A stretch of 64,000 nt of DNA from Ditylenchus dipsaci (Eukaryota; Nematoda; Chromadorea; Rhabditida; Anguinidae): assembly GCA_004194705.1 (NCBI GenBank), contig SADC01000026.1:124001-188000 (forward strand), given 5' to 3'. The notes under the pieces are model-generated. The model made no database searches, had not been told where the DNA came from, and worked only from the letters and a program-made list of their open reading frames with translations. Shown here piece by piece: positions 1 through 11,142 of the stretch; the stretch's first letter is position 1, and every line of letters starts with the position of its first letter. A program made the translations under genes and the position numbers.

Positions 1-19
1 AAATTTTTCCAAAATTTTG

Positions 20-130
20 AATGATCTACTAGTCGAGCCCAACGTTGCTTGACATTGCCAGATCGGATGTCAAGCACAGCCACTGCACTACAACTTAATT
101 ACAATTCCAGAAGACTCGCTTCGACCAATA
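20..130 (+). repeat. Dispersed repeat, copy 1
   Basis: The segment around TCGAGCCCAACGTTGCTTGA recurs in reverse complement at about 13430-13575, with matching order of shorter blocks beyond it (an ACTGCxCxACAACT block, then a TTCGAC block). No coding potential is seen. The class is unknown because neither copy shows clear termini. Confidence 0.5.
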
Positions 131-360
131 CACACAAATTATAATTTCAAATAAAAATAAATAATTCAAAAAATATTTTCGCAGTAATTTAGCTGTCCCC
201 GCCAATTCAAAAAATCCAAATTTCATTGGCCGTAGACGGCAATGGTCCTTTAAGATATTTTAAAAAAGTTATTTTCAAAAACATTTTTAGCTTATTTTGT
301 TGACAACCCGGCGTTACAATGTCATAAAAAAATTGTGCAGAATTAATAGTTAATGATCAA

Positions 361-636
361 CGTTATAAATATGAGAACTGAAAAATTCCTATAAAAGATA
401 CCCTAAGAACTGAAATCGAAACAGAAAAAACATCAGAAAAAGTTGATAAGTTGCTATCACATTTTGATTTTCAAGCCATTTTGTTAGAATTTTTCAATGC
501 TGATATTAATAATAATGATTCAACTTTTTCTTCCGCACAAGACTGTCTGACATCACAACTAGGGTTCGTAGCCCCCGAGGGCAATTCTCCGTTTCCCCGT
601 GCCCCGCGCGATCATTGCGGTCATTCATTTTTTTGA
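361..636 (+). pseudogene. Possible coding remnant, unknown
   Basis: An open frame without a convincing ATG encodes an acidic, Leu/Asn-rich stretch containing AILLEFFNADINNNDSTFSS. A diverged copy of the nucleotide sequence lies at about 7045-7190 and gives a related peptide (AFLNDFHDSDIDDACPTFNS). Conservation at the peptide level suggests both come from a once-coding repeat, perhaps a transposon gene, but I do not recognise the family. From about 545 onward the frame runs into GC-rich non-coding sequence. Confidence 0.2.
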
Positions 637-718
637 AAAAGAAGATCGCGCGTGGAGTTATGAAAAGCGGCGCTAGTATAGATTAGACAGGGTGCTTTAT
701 CACGATGTTAGACGCTAG

Positions 719-838
719 TGGAGAATTGGATCCTATTTTTGCCTTGGTCCCCCCTGTTGGTTTTTTTCTCAAAAATATGCCTTGGTGTCCTCTGTTTATT
801 TTGCACCAAGGCAAAAATGGGAATCGATACTCCAGTTG
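719..838. repeat. Foldback element with CCTTGG module
   Basis: The arms at about 719-746 and 811-838 are inverted copies of each other (CTATTTTTGCCTTGGT against ACCAAGGCAAAAATGG). A second CCTTGG motif lies in the loop. An open frame follows to 1032 but shows no recognisable domain. Confidence 0.55.
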
Positions 839-1039
839 CTCCAAATTTTTACGGTGATAAAATAGAAATAATTTTACAGCAGATAACAAGTATTTTGAAC
901 AAACATTTTAACCTTGCTTATATTAAGAATCGGAAATTGATCAGAAAGCTTGAACTTCTTCAAATATTTCAAGCTTTTGCATGGAAACTCTTTTCCTTTT
1001 GCAATGTAGTGGATGTTATTGTGCATATATGATATGTTG

Positions 1040-1960
1040 TATGACATCTAAAACAACTCTTTTTAATTATTATTTGGTTAATTATTTATTGGTTGAAATA
1101 CTTTTCGACCCACAAAATTCTCCTATCATCCAACAAAAGTCTCGTTTCCTACATCAAATCGCGAAGATATTTTTGGTTCAACATGTAGCCGTGAATTTCT
1201 AGTTCCTAACAAGATATCTTCATTGCATCATCTTCGATAAATTAAACGATTAATCGATAAACAATTTACTGGGATAGTCCATAAGTTCGCGGGGTTTATA
1301 CACAGTTCGCAGGGTTTCTGCTTGGGTTTCATAAATTTTTAATTATAAAAGCTATTAAAAAATGTCAAATGGGTTTTAAAATGAAAATCTATTTGTAAAA
1401 CTAGGACAAATTTTTTTGATGGTATCCAATTTTAATTTTCTGTTTTAAATTTATCGACTTCTGTCGGACCATCGTTGATCCGCGGCTGACATCGGGCATT
1501 CCAATTTCTGACAAGATGAGACTGACTTTTTGGCTGCTTACTTTAATCGTAGTCGAAGTTGAGACGAGAGACGACGATAATTATTGATTTGAGGCCTAGA
1601 AACTCAGATGCAATTATTTTCTCATAAATACTCCTCTCGGGACAAAAATCTTTTCAAATCAAACAAGACTCACGACACTCTCAGGAATCAAGAGCGGGAA
1701 GTCAGCGAGCTCTTACATAACCGAAAACAGGGTTTTTCGGCAAACAAACTGTAACCGAAAGCCAGTTTCGAAAAAACCGCGGAGACAGAAAACTAGGTTT
1801 ATACCGATTTTTTTACGGCAAAAATTAACCGAAAATAACCGCCGAAAATTTTTTGAAAAACTCGGAACCGAAATCCGGCTTTGAAAAAACCGGTTTTTTT
1901 GAAGACCAATCTGAAAAAAAGCGCTGAATAACATACTCGGAATATAACGGCGTTTAAGAT
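1040..1960. other. No gene seen; low-complexity stretch
   Basis: The only item of note before 1700 is a 24-codon frame at 1516-1587 that begins with a signal-peptide-like MRLTFWLLTLIVVEVE. It has no supporting exon nearby. From 1713 to 1935 the sequence is low complexity, built from ACCGAAAA/TTTTCGGT variants in both orientations. I see no gene. Confidence 0.3.
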
Positions 1961-1974
1961 ATCACGGCACCTCT

Positions 1975-2013
1975 AGCTGGTCCACAAGGTTACCGTATTT
2001 AGGTTCGACTGTA
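1975..2013 (-). repeat. Pogo-type MITE end fragment
   Basis: The fragment ends in AGGTTCGACTGTA, the right terminus of the CAGTCGAACCT family seen complete at 60901, 36004 and 47458. The left half is missing or too diverged to place. Confidence 0.5.
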
Positions 2014-2611
2014 TTCCTTGAAAAAATTGAAACTAACATTTTCATCACATTCACTGTGATTTGTTTGAACTGTCTTTGTTTCACTCCATTTTTGCAAAAA
2101 AGGCTTTGACCAAAATAAGATTCCAATAAAAATTGAAATGACAAGAAAGTAAATTGCTCTAAAAAAGAATATGATATAACTTCAGCCTGTGAATTTTTTC
2201 TTACATCTGTGAGAGGCGTTGTTTTCTTTTTGGGATTGTCCAGAAACATTCAGAAATTTTAACATTACAAATTTTGTCGAGCATTTTAGTTAACAACTTT
2301 GTCACACTGTACTAAGAGCACACAGTTGAGCAAAGATTTTCGCTAAACACAAAGATAAATAAATTTTTTAGTAAATTTAGACTCAATATCCATCGAAAAT
2401 GTAAATTAGTTCCTTTGTTGTTTGTTTCTGAAAAATATTTCTTCCTGAAAAGTATCTGAATATTGTTGTTTTTGACTTCTTCACAATTGTAAGTGTACGA
2501 TTAGTTTCAAGTTTGAGTGCAAACTTTTTGATATTGTGAGAAAAAGTCATCCGAAAAATTCAAACTTTCATGAAAATACTTCAACTATAGACTGTATTTT
2601 GAAAGAAATAA

Positions 2612-2840
2612 AAAGGCTAAATCAAACCTGAGTCCCCCCTGTCAAATCAGCTTGGGGGACCAAGGCAATTTTTTTTTGAAAATTTTCATACCATTAATTT
2701 TTCTGCATAAAAGTAATTAAAAAATCTTTTTTTATTACTTTAGGATAATAAAAATAGAACAGTCAAAAATTTTCGAAAAAAATGCCTTGGTCTCCCAAGC
2801 TGATTTGACTGGAGACTCAGGTTCAAGTGTTCCAATAGAA
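2612..2840. repeat. Foldback element, CCTTGG family
   Basis: Arms of about 60 bp at 2615-2680 and 2770-2835 are inverted copies (AACCTGAGTC, CAAATCAGCTTGGG and GACCAAGGCA occur in mirror order). The spacer is about 90 bp of AT-rich sequence. The arms contain the GACCAAGGC motif shared with many foldbacks in this window. Confidence 0.75.
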
Positions 2841-2869
2841 ATCCATTTTCTGAACAAAAAAAACACAAA

Positions 2870-3060
2870 ATGCCAAGTCTATAGTTGTTATCATGGCTGA
2901 TTGTTGCTACTTTCTGCAAAAAAATAAACGCATATTCTAGATGTTATCTTCATTTGTAGCGAACACACAAACAGCAATAAAAGTAGCCTGAGCGCAAAAG
3001 AAGTATGACCTTGTGTAATATCCTTTAAATATCAAAAACAACTTTGATGATGATCTTTAA
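2870..3060 (-). repeat. Dispersed repeat, inverted copy of 60461-60660
   Basis: The reverse complement of this segment aligns almost throughout with 60461-60660, including AAAGATCATCATCAA, ATATTACACAAGGTCA and CTACTTTTATTGCTGTTTGT. Neither copy has an obvious long reading frame in common, so it is treated as a non-coding repeat. Confidence 0.75.
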
Positions 3061-3082
3061 CTTTCGATTACTATATTGATGG

Positions 3083-3250
3083 TATATACAGTCCACTCTC
3101 CAATAACGATCCCCCTGGGGACCGGCTCTAGGTGTTCGTTATTGAGAAGGTCCGTTATAAGTACTTTATCGAAAATCCAACCAAACCAAAAAAAGTGTTC
3201 GTTATTGAGAGAGTTCGTTATTCAGGGGTTCGTTATTGGGAGAAAATTTC
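3083..3250 (+). mobile_element. Pogo-type MITE, right end damaged
   Basis: It begins TACAGTCCACTCTCCAATAA and contains several copies of GTTCGTTAT, as in pogo/Tigger-type MITEs whose ends read CAGTC(N)AACCT next to a TA target. The right end stops after GTTCGTTATTGGGAGA without the expected GGACTGTA, so it is truncated. A related right end lies at 30345-30428. Confidence 0.6.
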
Positions 3251-3259
3251 AGTCGAAAA

Positions 3260-4020
3260 AAGCTCTCGGATGAGATCATTTCCAGAATGGTAGCCAAGAT
3301 GGGTCTGGACTTATCGAACCAGATGAGTGGCAATATCATGGTTTCGACGATAGATAGGTGGTAGAAGCCTTTAAGGTACATTCTGGATTACTGTTTCAAA
3401 AATTTCAGTCACGACGCTTTTAAATTAATCATGCACCCTCTCCCTTCGCGCTCCTAGCTTGCACCCCCCCCCTCCCGTAAACAAATTGGCCACCTCCCGC
3501 CCGTTTCAGACCCCCATTCGTGTTTTCGACAACTCCCCTTCTTTCCAAGTCAAATTTTATGAAACAATTATTTTAGTTAATCAACTGCTTTTATCTTATT
3601 TTTTTCGAAAAGTTGATTGTTTTTCCACGCAACTGCATAAGGTCATCATTATTTTTCACACATTCACATGAACTTTTTTGAGCATATTTGTTGTCACCCC
3701 TTCTAAAAACTTGCCTTGGTTCCCCTTGTTGTTTTCCTTCCTCCTGTTATTTTTGAGAATTTTTCTTCTGAAAATTTTAAAAATAAATCCGGGTTCACCG
3801 GGCTGAACACCACACATTGTGTACTTATCCTCAGTTTACGAGTATACACACAGCTAAGAAAACCAACTATTTTTTAATTCTCATTTTAAAAACCGTTGTT
3901 TTTGAAAAGCCGCTGTATTTTAAAACCTTATATTTTGTAGACCCCTATCCTGTAATCTAGGACCGCCTATTTTTATGTGATCCACGAGTAGAGAAAAATG
4001 AGAACATTGTACTCAGTAGC
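3260..4020. other. No gene seen
   Basis: AT-rich sequence with a C-rich patch near 3464-3480 and one CCTTGGTTCCCC motif at about 3714. The open frame at 3459-3671 is Pro/Ser-biased and has no recognisable feature. Confidence 0.3.
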
Positions 4021-4034
4021 TTAATAAGGTTTTT

Positions 4035-4755
4035 GGACCATGTCGGAGTATAACCACCAACACCCCCCCCCCCACATGGAATTTTTTAAAGTAATTCCAA
4101 ACACCCTATATCGACCCCAAATTGCCTCAGAAGTTCGAAAAAAAAGCATTATTTTTAAGTTCTGGTTAATAAAAAATCGAGTTTTGGGCATTTTTAAATC
4201 TCGACCATATGACTGTTTTGCCCTGTTTTTCAACATGGGACTGGGCAAAAAGTACCTCTAAATGCCTTTTTATCAAGAGTCTTGCTCGGAACCATGTCTA
4301 AGGTAAGTGAGTGCGCGCATCTCTAACCGACCAAGCCCGCTGCACGCCCTTCGGGGCGCAGGGGCTTGGTTGCTTGGGGTTGAGATGAGCAGACTCACAT
4401 ACCTTAGACACAAATCACTTGAAATTGACTCTGGATGCATAAAAAAGCATGCATACCCGAGTTTCTTTATGCGGTAGGCCCCAGTCAACAAAACTATGTT
4501 CAACATGTTCCTTCTTGGAACAAATTGGCCTCTTTTGGTCCCTTCCCACCACAAAACAGCCCAAAGTCCCTTTAAAAATGGTCAAAAAAGTAATTTTGGG
4601 TGGTCTCAAAACTCAGTTTTTTATTGACCAGAACTCAAAAATAATGCTTTTTTTGAACTTCTGAGGCGATTTTGAGTCGATATAGCGGGTTTGGAAACAC
4701 TTTTAAAAAAATTCCATTTGGGGGAGGGGGGGGGCGGTGTATACTCCGTAGCGCC
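4035..4755. mobile_element. Palindromic hAT-like MITE with core A
   Basis: Outer arms at about 4035-4190 and 4607-4755 are inverted copies (GGAGTATAACCACC against GGTGTATACTCC). The ends, GGACCATG and TAGCGCC, resemble the GGCGCTA termini of the elements at 7303 and 49827. It is flanked by a GGTTTTT duplication (left 4028-4034, right 4756-4762), consistent with a 7-8 bp hAT-type target duplication. Between the arms lies the conserved core at about 4280-4500: TCTAAGGTAAGTGAGTGCGC, then a GC hairpin (GCGCCCCGAAGGG type), then a mirrored ACATACCTTAGACACAAATC and a GACTCTGGATGCAT tail. Confidence 0.75.
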
Positions 4756-4789
4756 GGTTTTTGTTTTTAATTTTTCTTTAAAAATTTAA

Positions 4790-5460
4790 TTTTTCGTAAA
4801 TCATGTTTAAATGACTCCTAAGATTTTTTATACGCTAAAAATGATAAAAAAACTGTTTTCCGACACTTTTTCATATAAAAAGTCGTTTTTTGAAAAAAAA
4901 ATTTTGTTGACAAAATCGACTTTTTGCCTTGAAGAACCAAGGTAAACCACCTTTAAAACGTCAAAGCTACAAATGAATTCCGACTGAAAAGACTTTTAAT
5001 TTAACAACAGGTGACAAAACAGCTCTATTCGCACTTATAGTTTGAACATAGTTTTATTAACTGGGGTCTACCGCATAAATAAACTCTGGTATGCATACAT
5101 TTTTTTATGCATCCAGAGTCACTTTCGAGTGATTTGTGTCTAAGGTATGTGGGTGTGCGCATCTCAACCCCAAGCAACCAAGCCCCTGCACCCCGAAGGG
5201 GGCGTAGGGGGCTTGGTTGACCAGCTCCCGCCAAAGCCTCCGCCCCTGGAGCTTCATGCCCAGCTCCAGTGACCAACACGGGGTAGAATACCTTAATACA
5301 AGGTGATTTACCTTGGTGCCCCATGGCAAAAAGTCATATTTTGGTCAGATGTTTTTTTTAAATCAATTTTTATGTGGAAAAGTGTCACAAAATAACTTGC
5401 TTATCGTTTTAAGCACATAAAAGTCACTTAGGAGTCATTTAAAGATGATTTTTAAATAAG
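4790..5460. mobile_element. Palindromic MITE with core B, opposite orientation
   Basis: Arms at about 4795-4965 and 5288-5455 are inverted copies (TTTAAATGACTCCTAAG on the left, its complement on the right, each followed by a CTTTTTGCC / CCAAGGTAAA block). The interior core at 5040-5240 is the reverse complement of core A, so A and B lie back to back. The arm family recurs at 32112-32300, 32835-32975 and 33282-33430. Confidence 0.75.
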
Positions 5461-5468
5461 TAAAAAAT

Positions 5469-5584
5469 ATAGTCGGATTTGTCGCGCGACAAATCTGACT
5501 ATTTTTTCGGACAATTCGGGCGAAATAGACCGAATTAATCAAAAAAATAGTCATATTTGTAGCGCAACAAATAAGGATATAGTC
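5469..5584. repeat. Two small near-perfect hairpins
   Basis: A 34-bp palindrome at about 5469-5502 (loop TTTGTCGCGCGACAAA) is followed at about 5543-5584 by a looser copy (TTTGTAGCGCAACAAA). Both are flanked by ATAGTC. They look like two copies of one short foldback. Confidence 0.6.
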
Positions 5585-5683
5585 GTTTTGCCCGGTTTTG
5601 TTTGCCAACCGAATAAGAAGGCAAAAAAATTTTATATATAAGTCACGAAGTTCATTTTATGATGGGGTTCACCGTAGAATATT

Positions 5684-6112
5684 TTATGGCTCATTTATAA
5701 ACGTTGTCGTTATAATATTTTTTTTTGTAAAACCCTTTTTTTCGCCAACGACAACGACGACCTATTTAAAAAAATCCAACGACAACGCCAACGACAACGA
5801 CGACGCCAACGACAACCAAATTTTTCATTCAAAATTGGACAAATTTCGCATTCTCAGACGAGATTTCACGGGAAAACGTGTGGAGAATATAGTGAATCCT
5901 TGAAATTCTGACTTAAAATGCAAAATTTGGAAAAAAAATTTTCGTTTTTGTTGGCGTTGTCGTTGGCGTTGTCGTTGGATTTTTTATAAATAGGTCGTCG
6001 TTGTCGTTGTCGTCGTTGGCGTTGTCGTTGGCGTAAAATTGCCTTTATAAAACATTTTTTCCAGCGACAACGACGACGACAACGACAACGTTTATAAATG
6101 AGCCATTATAAT
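5684..6112. mobile_element. Foldback element with CAACGA microsatellite arms
   Basis: Terminal inverted repeats read ATGGCTCATTTATAAACG at the left and CGTTTATAAATGAGCCAT at the right. Each arm carries a run of CAACGACAACGACGACC-type trinucleotide variants, written as GTTGTCGTTGG in the right arm. The roughly 110-bp spacer is non-repetitive. Confidence 0.75.
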
Positions 6113-6424
6113 TAGTGAAACGCATAATGAAATAACATTCGAGAATTTCATATTAATATATTTGCCACCCTTCAGTGGCTTTTGACGCTACTCTCCTATA
6201 CACGTGTATCACAAGAACTGGTGCAAAAACTGTAAACAATTCAATTTATTTTTTCAAAGCAATTTTCGAACGTAACTGTTATTTTATCCACTCTTTTGCA
6301 ATTTTTTTATAGAAATAATATATTTAGCGTGTTTGAATCTTATTACGAACCTAACATAGCAAAGAGTATAAGCGTAGATCCTTTTCTCAAACCCATCGAC
6401 TGAAAGAATAGAAAAAACATTATT

Positions 6425-6880
6425 ATGGGCTGTATTGGGAGGGGAAGGTTAACCGTTTTGGCCACTGGAGTGGGGCAAAAAGAGTCTCTTTGTTCATTTT
6501 TGATCAAGAGTCTTGCTCAGAATCATGTCTGAGGTAAGCGAGTGCGCGCATCTCTGAGCTACCAAGCTCCCTTCCCTTCGCCCTTCCTTTGGGGGCGCAG
6601 GGAGCTTGGTGGCTTGGAGTTAAGTTGCGCACACCCACATACCTTAGACACAAATTACTCGAAAGTGACTCTGTATGCATGGAGGGGGCATGGAGTTGAG
6701 ATGCGCACACCCACATACCTTAGACACAAATCACTCGAAAGGGACTCTGTATACATGGAGATGACTTAGAGTGAGATGCGCACACCCACATACCTTAGAC
6801 ACAAATCACTCGAAAGTAACTCTGGATGCATGAAAAAAAAATGCACACCAGAGTTTTTTATGCGGTAGGCCTCAGTAATT
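6425..6880 (+). mobile_element. Core C, with a triplicated segment
   Basis: It starts with GGGCTGTATTGGGAGGGGAA (also seen at 46350) and carries the same TCTGAGGTAAGCGAGTGCGC core and GC hairpin as 4280. The right half of the core is then repeated three times in tandem. Confidence 0.7.
6627..6830 (+). repeat. Three tandem copies of the core right half
   Basis: The block GCGCACACCCACATACCTTA, GACACAAATCACTCGAAAG, CTCTGTATGCATGGA occurs three times at a spacing of about 65 bp. The copies differ by a few substitutions. Confidence 0.85.
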
Positions 6881-6884
6881 CTCA

Positions 6885-6970
6885 CGTTCGGTGGAAATGA
6901 ACGTTCGGGGAAATGAACGTTTGGGGGAAGTAAACTTTCGGGGGAAATAAAGCTTCGGGGAAAAGAAGCG
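6885..6970 (+). repeat. Short tandem repeat, about 17-18 bp
   Basis: Five degenerate copies of AACGTTCGGGGGAAATG run head to tail. No coding role is apparent. Confidence 0.75.
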
Positions 6971-7259
6971 TACCCGCAAAATGATCAATGTAATTAATAA
7001 CAGAATAGTCAAGATCAGGATTAGAATCAGAAAATGCTTTAAAAAAGGCATTGAAAAAAGCCCATCAAAAAGGTTGATAAGTTTTATATCTTATTTAGGG
7101 TTTAAGGGCGTTTTTAAATGATTTTCATGATTCTGATATTGATGATGCATGTCCAACTTTCAATTCCGCACTGGTTTCCCCTGGTTTTTTAAAACCATGT
7201 TGTCGACAAAATATTGCTCTTACGTCAATATCCTTGAATATACCGAAGAAGATGGGATT

Positions 7260-7620
7260 TAAACATAGTTTTGCTAACTGGGGCCTACCGCAAAAATAAA
7301 CTGGCGCTACTACAGAATACCCCCCCTCCCAAAAATCCGACCTTTTAAAAATGCTGTAACTACCCTTGCAAACAACAAGTTTAGGCTTAGCCCTCAGGCT
7401 TGGGGGTAGGCCAGCGTACGGAAGTTGTGACTAATGAAGAGTTTGCGCACATTTTTCGGGGTCTGGGACATAAATTTGGGTACTTTTTACTTAAGTTTTA
7501 AAAGGTCGTATTTTGGGGGGGGGGGGTATTCTATAGTAGTGTCAATAAACTCTGGTATTAATGTTTTTTTCATGCATCCAGAGTCACTTTCGAGTGATTT
7601 GCGTCTAAGGTATGTAGCAG
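7260..7620 (-). mobile_element. Core D, split by a nested hAT-like MITE
   Basis: The two halves of a core copy (CATAGTTTTGCTAACTGGGG... on the left and CATGCATCCAGAGTCACTTT on the right) are separated by the element at 7303-7543. The insertion duplicated AATAAACT. Confidence 0.75.
7303..7543 (+). mobile_element. GGCGCTA hAT-like MITE, copy 1
   Basis: Terminal inverted repeats are GGCGCTACTACAGAATACCC and its mirrored variant ending GTATTCTATAGTAGTGTC. It is flanked on both sides by AATAAACT (7295-7302 and 7544-7551), an 8-bp target duplication as made by hAT elements. The interior includes GTAGGCCAGCGTACG. The copy at 49827-50059 is close in sequence but in the opposite orientation. Confidence 0.9.
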
Positions 7621-8000
7621 CTGCTAAAACAGATAATAAAGTGGTTTTTACTACTTTCTGGACAACTTCATTATGAGGCAAATTGAAACACATTATTTTT
7701 TGACTACCTTGCGGTCTTTATGACAAAATCAATTTTCAAATATAATAGATTGCAACCTGAGCGGATTATTGTCGGGGACTATTGTCAACTTTCTATGATA
7801 CTATTCTTGAATGATTTGCACAAAATTATATCAAACATTTATTGTAACCCATCTAAAAAGCTGAGAATTAATAAATAGGGATGCGTCCGGTAAATTTCAT
7901 AGCATTATAATAATAATTAATTGATTGCTACATACAACACAAAGATTTTTCATCTGATTTCTTGAACGCTTCGATTAACAGATACTCCCACAGACCGACT
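7620..8000. other. No gene seen
   Basis: AT-rich sequence downstream of the hAT pseudogene, without recognisable repeat or frame. Confidence 0.3.
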
Positions 8001-8002
8001 TC

Positions 8003-10582
8003 TCACAATCCCACAGTTGATAACTCGCCTACTTTACACCTTTCCTCGAACAACAAGTTGCAAAAAACGATAAGTTGCGAATTCAACAGGTCTAGTTCAG
8101 TCCGATTTCTTTGATTTCGTGTAGCCAAGCCGGCCAATGAGAGAACGCGTTCGATTGGTGCGCTCGTCGCAGGCACAGACAAAACCTCCAAGGCGAGTGT
8201 AGCGATTGATTGGGATTCCTTGAAGAAAAACAGTTTGTTAATAATTTTGCACTGCCAAATCAAAGCTTACAGTATCTAGCAAGGCAAACCCATACTTGAG
8301 AACATCTATGAGAGTATTTGAAGAGGCTCTCGCTGCTATCCCAAGCTCGAGGACGTCACCGATCCAAGATTTTGTGCTAGCATGGACTCGTTCCTCTTGC
8401 TGCCGTTCTTTGAGCTCTTCTTGTGCTATTTCTTCCAGGAACACATCCAACTCCGTTGATTGCTCCATAGTTGAGACGTTGCACTCTACTTGCTCAGGAT
8501 GGTACTCCACCCACAATATGATAGACACTTAAAAATAGACGTTCAACATCAAGTAACTTACAAATGGCTGGATCGACGAAATCGCAAGATTCAATTCTTC
8601 CTTGCTGAGCATATGCACCGTGTTTGGATTAAAAGCCGTCGCCATAATGTAGATCGAGTCAAAGTTGGTATCCAGCACTTCGGTCATCCATGAGAAACGC
8701 CTATCCAGCAGTAAACCGAGTGCGCAAACAAGGTTTTTCGTTTCCACAGCATACTAACTGTGATGATTTACTCGACAACAATTGTTAAGCGAATTAGACC
8801 ATCTACCCTCGCTTTGAGTACTCTTTTTTTGTGGCTTTCAGGTATGCAATGCACCGCGAGATCGTTACGTATCTTTCCCCATGAATACGGATTAGCACAT
8901 CGATCAGAATGTTGGTAAGCTTATACACCGATGTGAGAAACTGTAAGGGCGTACACAATGAACAGGAAAACCCAGAATTACAAGTGAAAACATACGTCCA
9001 CTTGATCTGCGTAGGAGAAACCCATTTTTTCTTGATAGCAATTGAGTTTACAGCTTCAGATACTTCCAAGTAACGTCCAATAACTTTGATGAAAAAAGCC
9101 CATCTTGTTCCACTTGGTGACAGGAAAGTTTTCCCACTTAATTCATCTAGCTCCTAAGTAAGTAGATTCGACTCAATACAAACCACGAATTATCATGGAG
9201 AATAACTTACCGTTGTAGCGCTGACTGAGTGCCGAAATTTTCCGATAAGTTTCCGCATTACCTAGTATCCCTCATTGCTATTTACTTGCTCGTCGAAGAA
9301 CTTCAAAATCACTAGATGTAGGCTGTAGTCAAAGCATCTAATTCTCATCGTAAACGCAGTTCTAAAGCAAGGATAAGCTATGGTTGGAAGAAGAACATGA
9401 TTATTGAAAGAATAACTTTAGTAGCAGGTCGAGTTTCTCTCCCTCATATTTATCCACCAGTCCGTTCAGTTCTTCCTCATCTTCTTCTTCGCGCTTACCA
9501 GATTCATCCCCGAACTGCGACGATTTTACATCAACTTAAATTACATGATCCGGTAAACTCAGTGCAAATAATGGCAAAGCATAGATTCGAAAAGTAACCA
9601 ACCAAGAAGAATGTCTTTAAACGCGCTGATCATATTACTCCCGGATCCGTGACTACTTTATAGAGCATCCGCGTATTGAAGCCATATTCACTAAGCAATT
9701 CCTCGGCCTGTGTCTTTAAAAGAAAACTCATATGCGACCCATGCAATTCCTTCAAATTCAAAAAGACGCGGCTAAGAGCTGTAGTCCTGTCGATGCAATG
9801 CAAAGTTATCCCTAAATCATTCATGCTACGACCAAGAGCAAAGGCTAATAAGTACCCATGTAAGCGTGCTTCATACTTAAATCCGACCAAATGTCGCAAG
9901 TGATAGAAGGGCGAACGCGCAAATTTCCCAAAGCTGCTTTAACTGATTTTTGAACAGCGGCGCATCTTGAAACCAGCATGGACTTGAACGTATCGAAACT
10001 TCCTTGCAACTAAAATTCAGTAGGCTAGAGTTGGCTGGATAAAGAGAATAACGGTGACAATTTTCATATCTCCACGTTTGAATTCAACGCTGTAAATAGA
10101 GCTCGCATCAACGGATGAACGAACATGCTTATCGAATATCCCGGCATGTCTAGAGCAGACGTAAGAGCTCCTTGATTTTTTCCCTCCTGAAAACGGTAGT
10201 AGGACAAGTCATGCGGTTAAATTGAAAGTGACCTACTCTGCTCTCGGCGTCGAGGTGATGTCGAATCTTCTTAACTTCGCTGCTGGCTGCTCTTTGTTGG
10301 GATGCCTCTTACTTCAATGATACGAAAAAGTGCTTGCCATAGATGGATGCTTGAAAACCTGTCAAAAAATATATAGTTGACATGAGACACAGAATAAAAA
10401 TGGAATACCTGTTTACATTCTCGGCAAATCACGGTTGTACAGCCCGTAGCATCGATCTCCTCCGTGAAGTTGCTCCAATTTTTTTTACTTACTCTTCTTG
10501 CTTTGCTCCCGACACTTGATTGCGACAAAGGCGAGCTTTCAGCATAATCATCGAAGCTTGGAAACAAAAAACTTTTGAGCAA
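8003..10582 (-). pseudogene. Decayed hAT transposase gene
   Basis: Read on the minus strand from 10582 down, a BED-type zinc finger comes first: NWSNF, then CRECKQ, a 50-nt intron at 10359-10408 (GTATTC...GACAG), then the histidine part, broken by a stop. A second 50-nt intron is at 10187-10236. Next comes a stretch with SITCDIWSDLSMKHAYMG (about 9850-10010), matching the hAT D-x-W block. VVTDPG followed by a one-base frameshift and SNM (about 9615-9660) corresponds to the second catalytic region. Further segments are SPSGTRWAF (about 9090-9130), LLLDRRFSW (near 8700) and the hATC dimerisation motif SVPATSAPIERVLSLAG (about 8130-8190), preceded by an intron of about 51 nt (GTAAGC...TTCAAG). 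Several stops and frameshifts show it is not functional. No termini or target duplication could be placed. Confidence 0.85.
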
Positions 10583-10599
10583 TGAATAGTCACGAAAAA

Positions 10600-10790
10600 A
10601 GAATTAGTTTGAGAAAAGAACATAACAGAAAACAGAATTTCATCATCACAGAAACAGAACAGAAAACAGAATTCTCTGAATACAGAGACAGAACAGAATT
10701 CTGTTATGTTTCTGTTTTTAAAAAATTCTGTTTTATGTGTCACTTCTGTTATGTTCTTATTCTGTTTCTGTGTTTTGGAAACACTGGTTC
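10600..10790. repeat. ACAGAA-rich imperfect palindrome
   Basis: The left half is rich in ACAGAA and the right half in TTCTGT, folding around GACAGAACAGAATTCTGTTA. The open frames through it on both strands are low-complexity artefacts. Confidence 0.6.
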
Positions 10791-10973
10791 GTAGTGAAAA
10801 ATTTCGAAAAAAGAACATTTTGGGTGAAAAAAGACTTCATTTCATTTTATCCAGTGCTTATTGTGAATTTGGAGCGAAAATAAGATTTTTACTAAAAACT
10901 TCAAAAATAAAAAAGATTTTGGGTCTCGAAAAAAGGAAGGACGATCACGAACCCTGCATATAAATATTTTATT

Positions 10974-11130
10974 TCACTCAACAAAAAGACCGCCATTTGC
11001 ATCAATACATTTTCTGAGTTTTTTTTAAAAATTGTCAATGCTTTTTTGGATCATTTCTTGCGGCACTGCATACCATTCTTTTAGCAGGGAAACCTTCAAG
11101 TCAGCAATTGTTTTGTGTGGCTTGGCGCAA
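10974..11130 (-). pseudogene. Tc1 transposase C-terminal fragment
   Basis: The minus-strand translation gives KPHKTIADLKVSLLKEWYAV, then, after a one-base frameshift in an A run, KKLRKCIDANGGLFVE and a stop. This is the conserved C-terminus of Tc1/mariner transposases (the ...EW..IPQE...L..+...CI.A.GG module). It forms the left half of a foldback with 11143-11201. Confidence 0.8.
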
Positions 11131-11142
11131 GGCTTAGCACAA

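Noticed and set aside
5598..5903. 101-codon frame ending NRIFHSKLDK-like with Asn/Asp repeats
   Set aside because: It runs through the CAACGA microsatellite of a foldback arm; no homology recognised.
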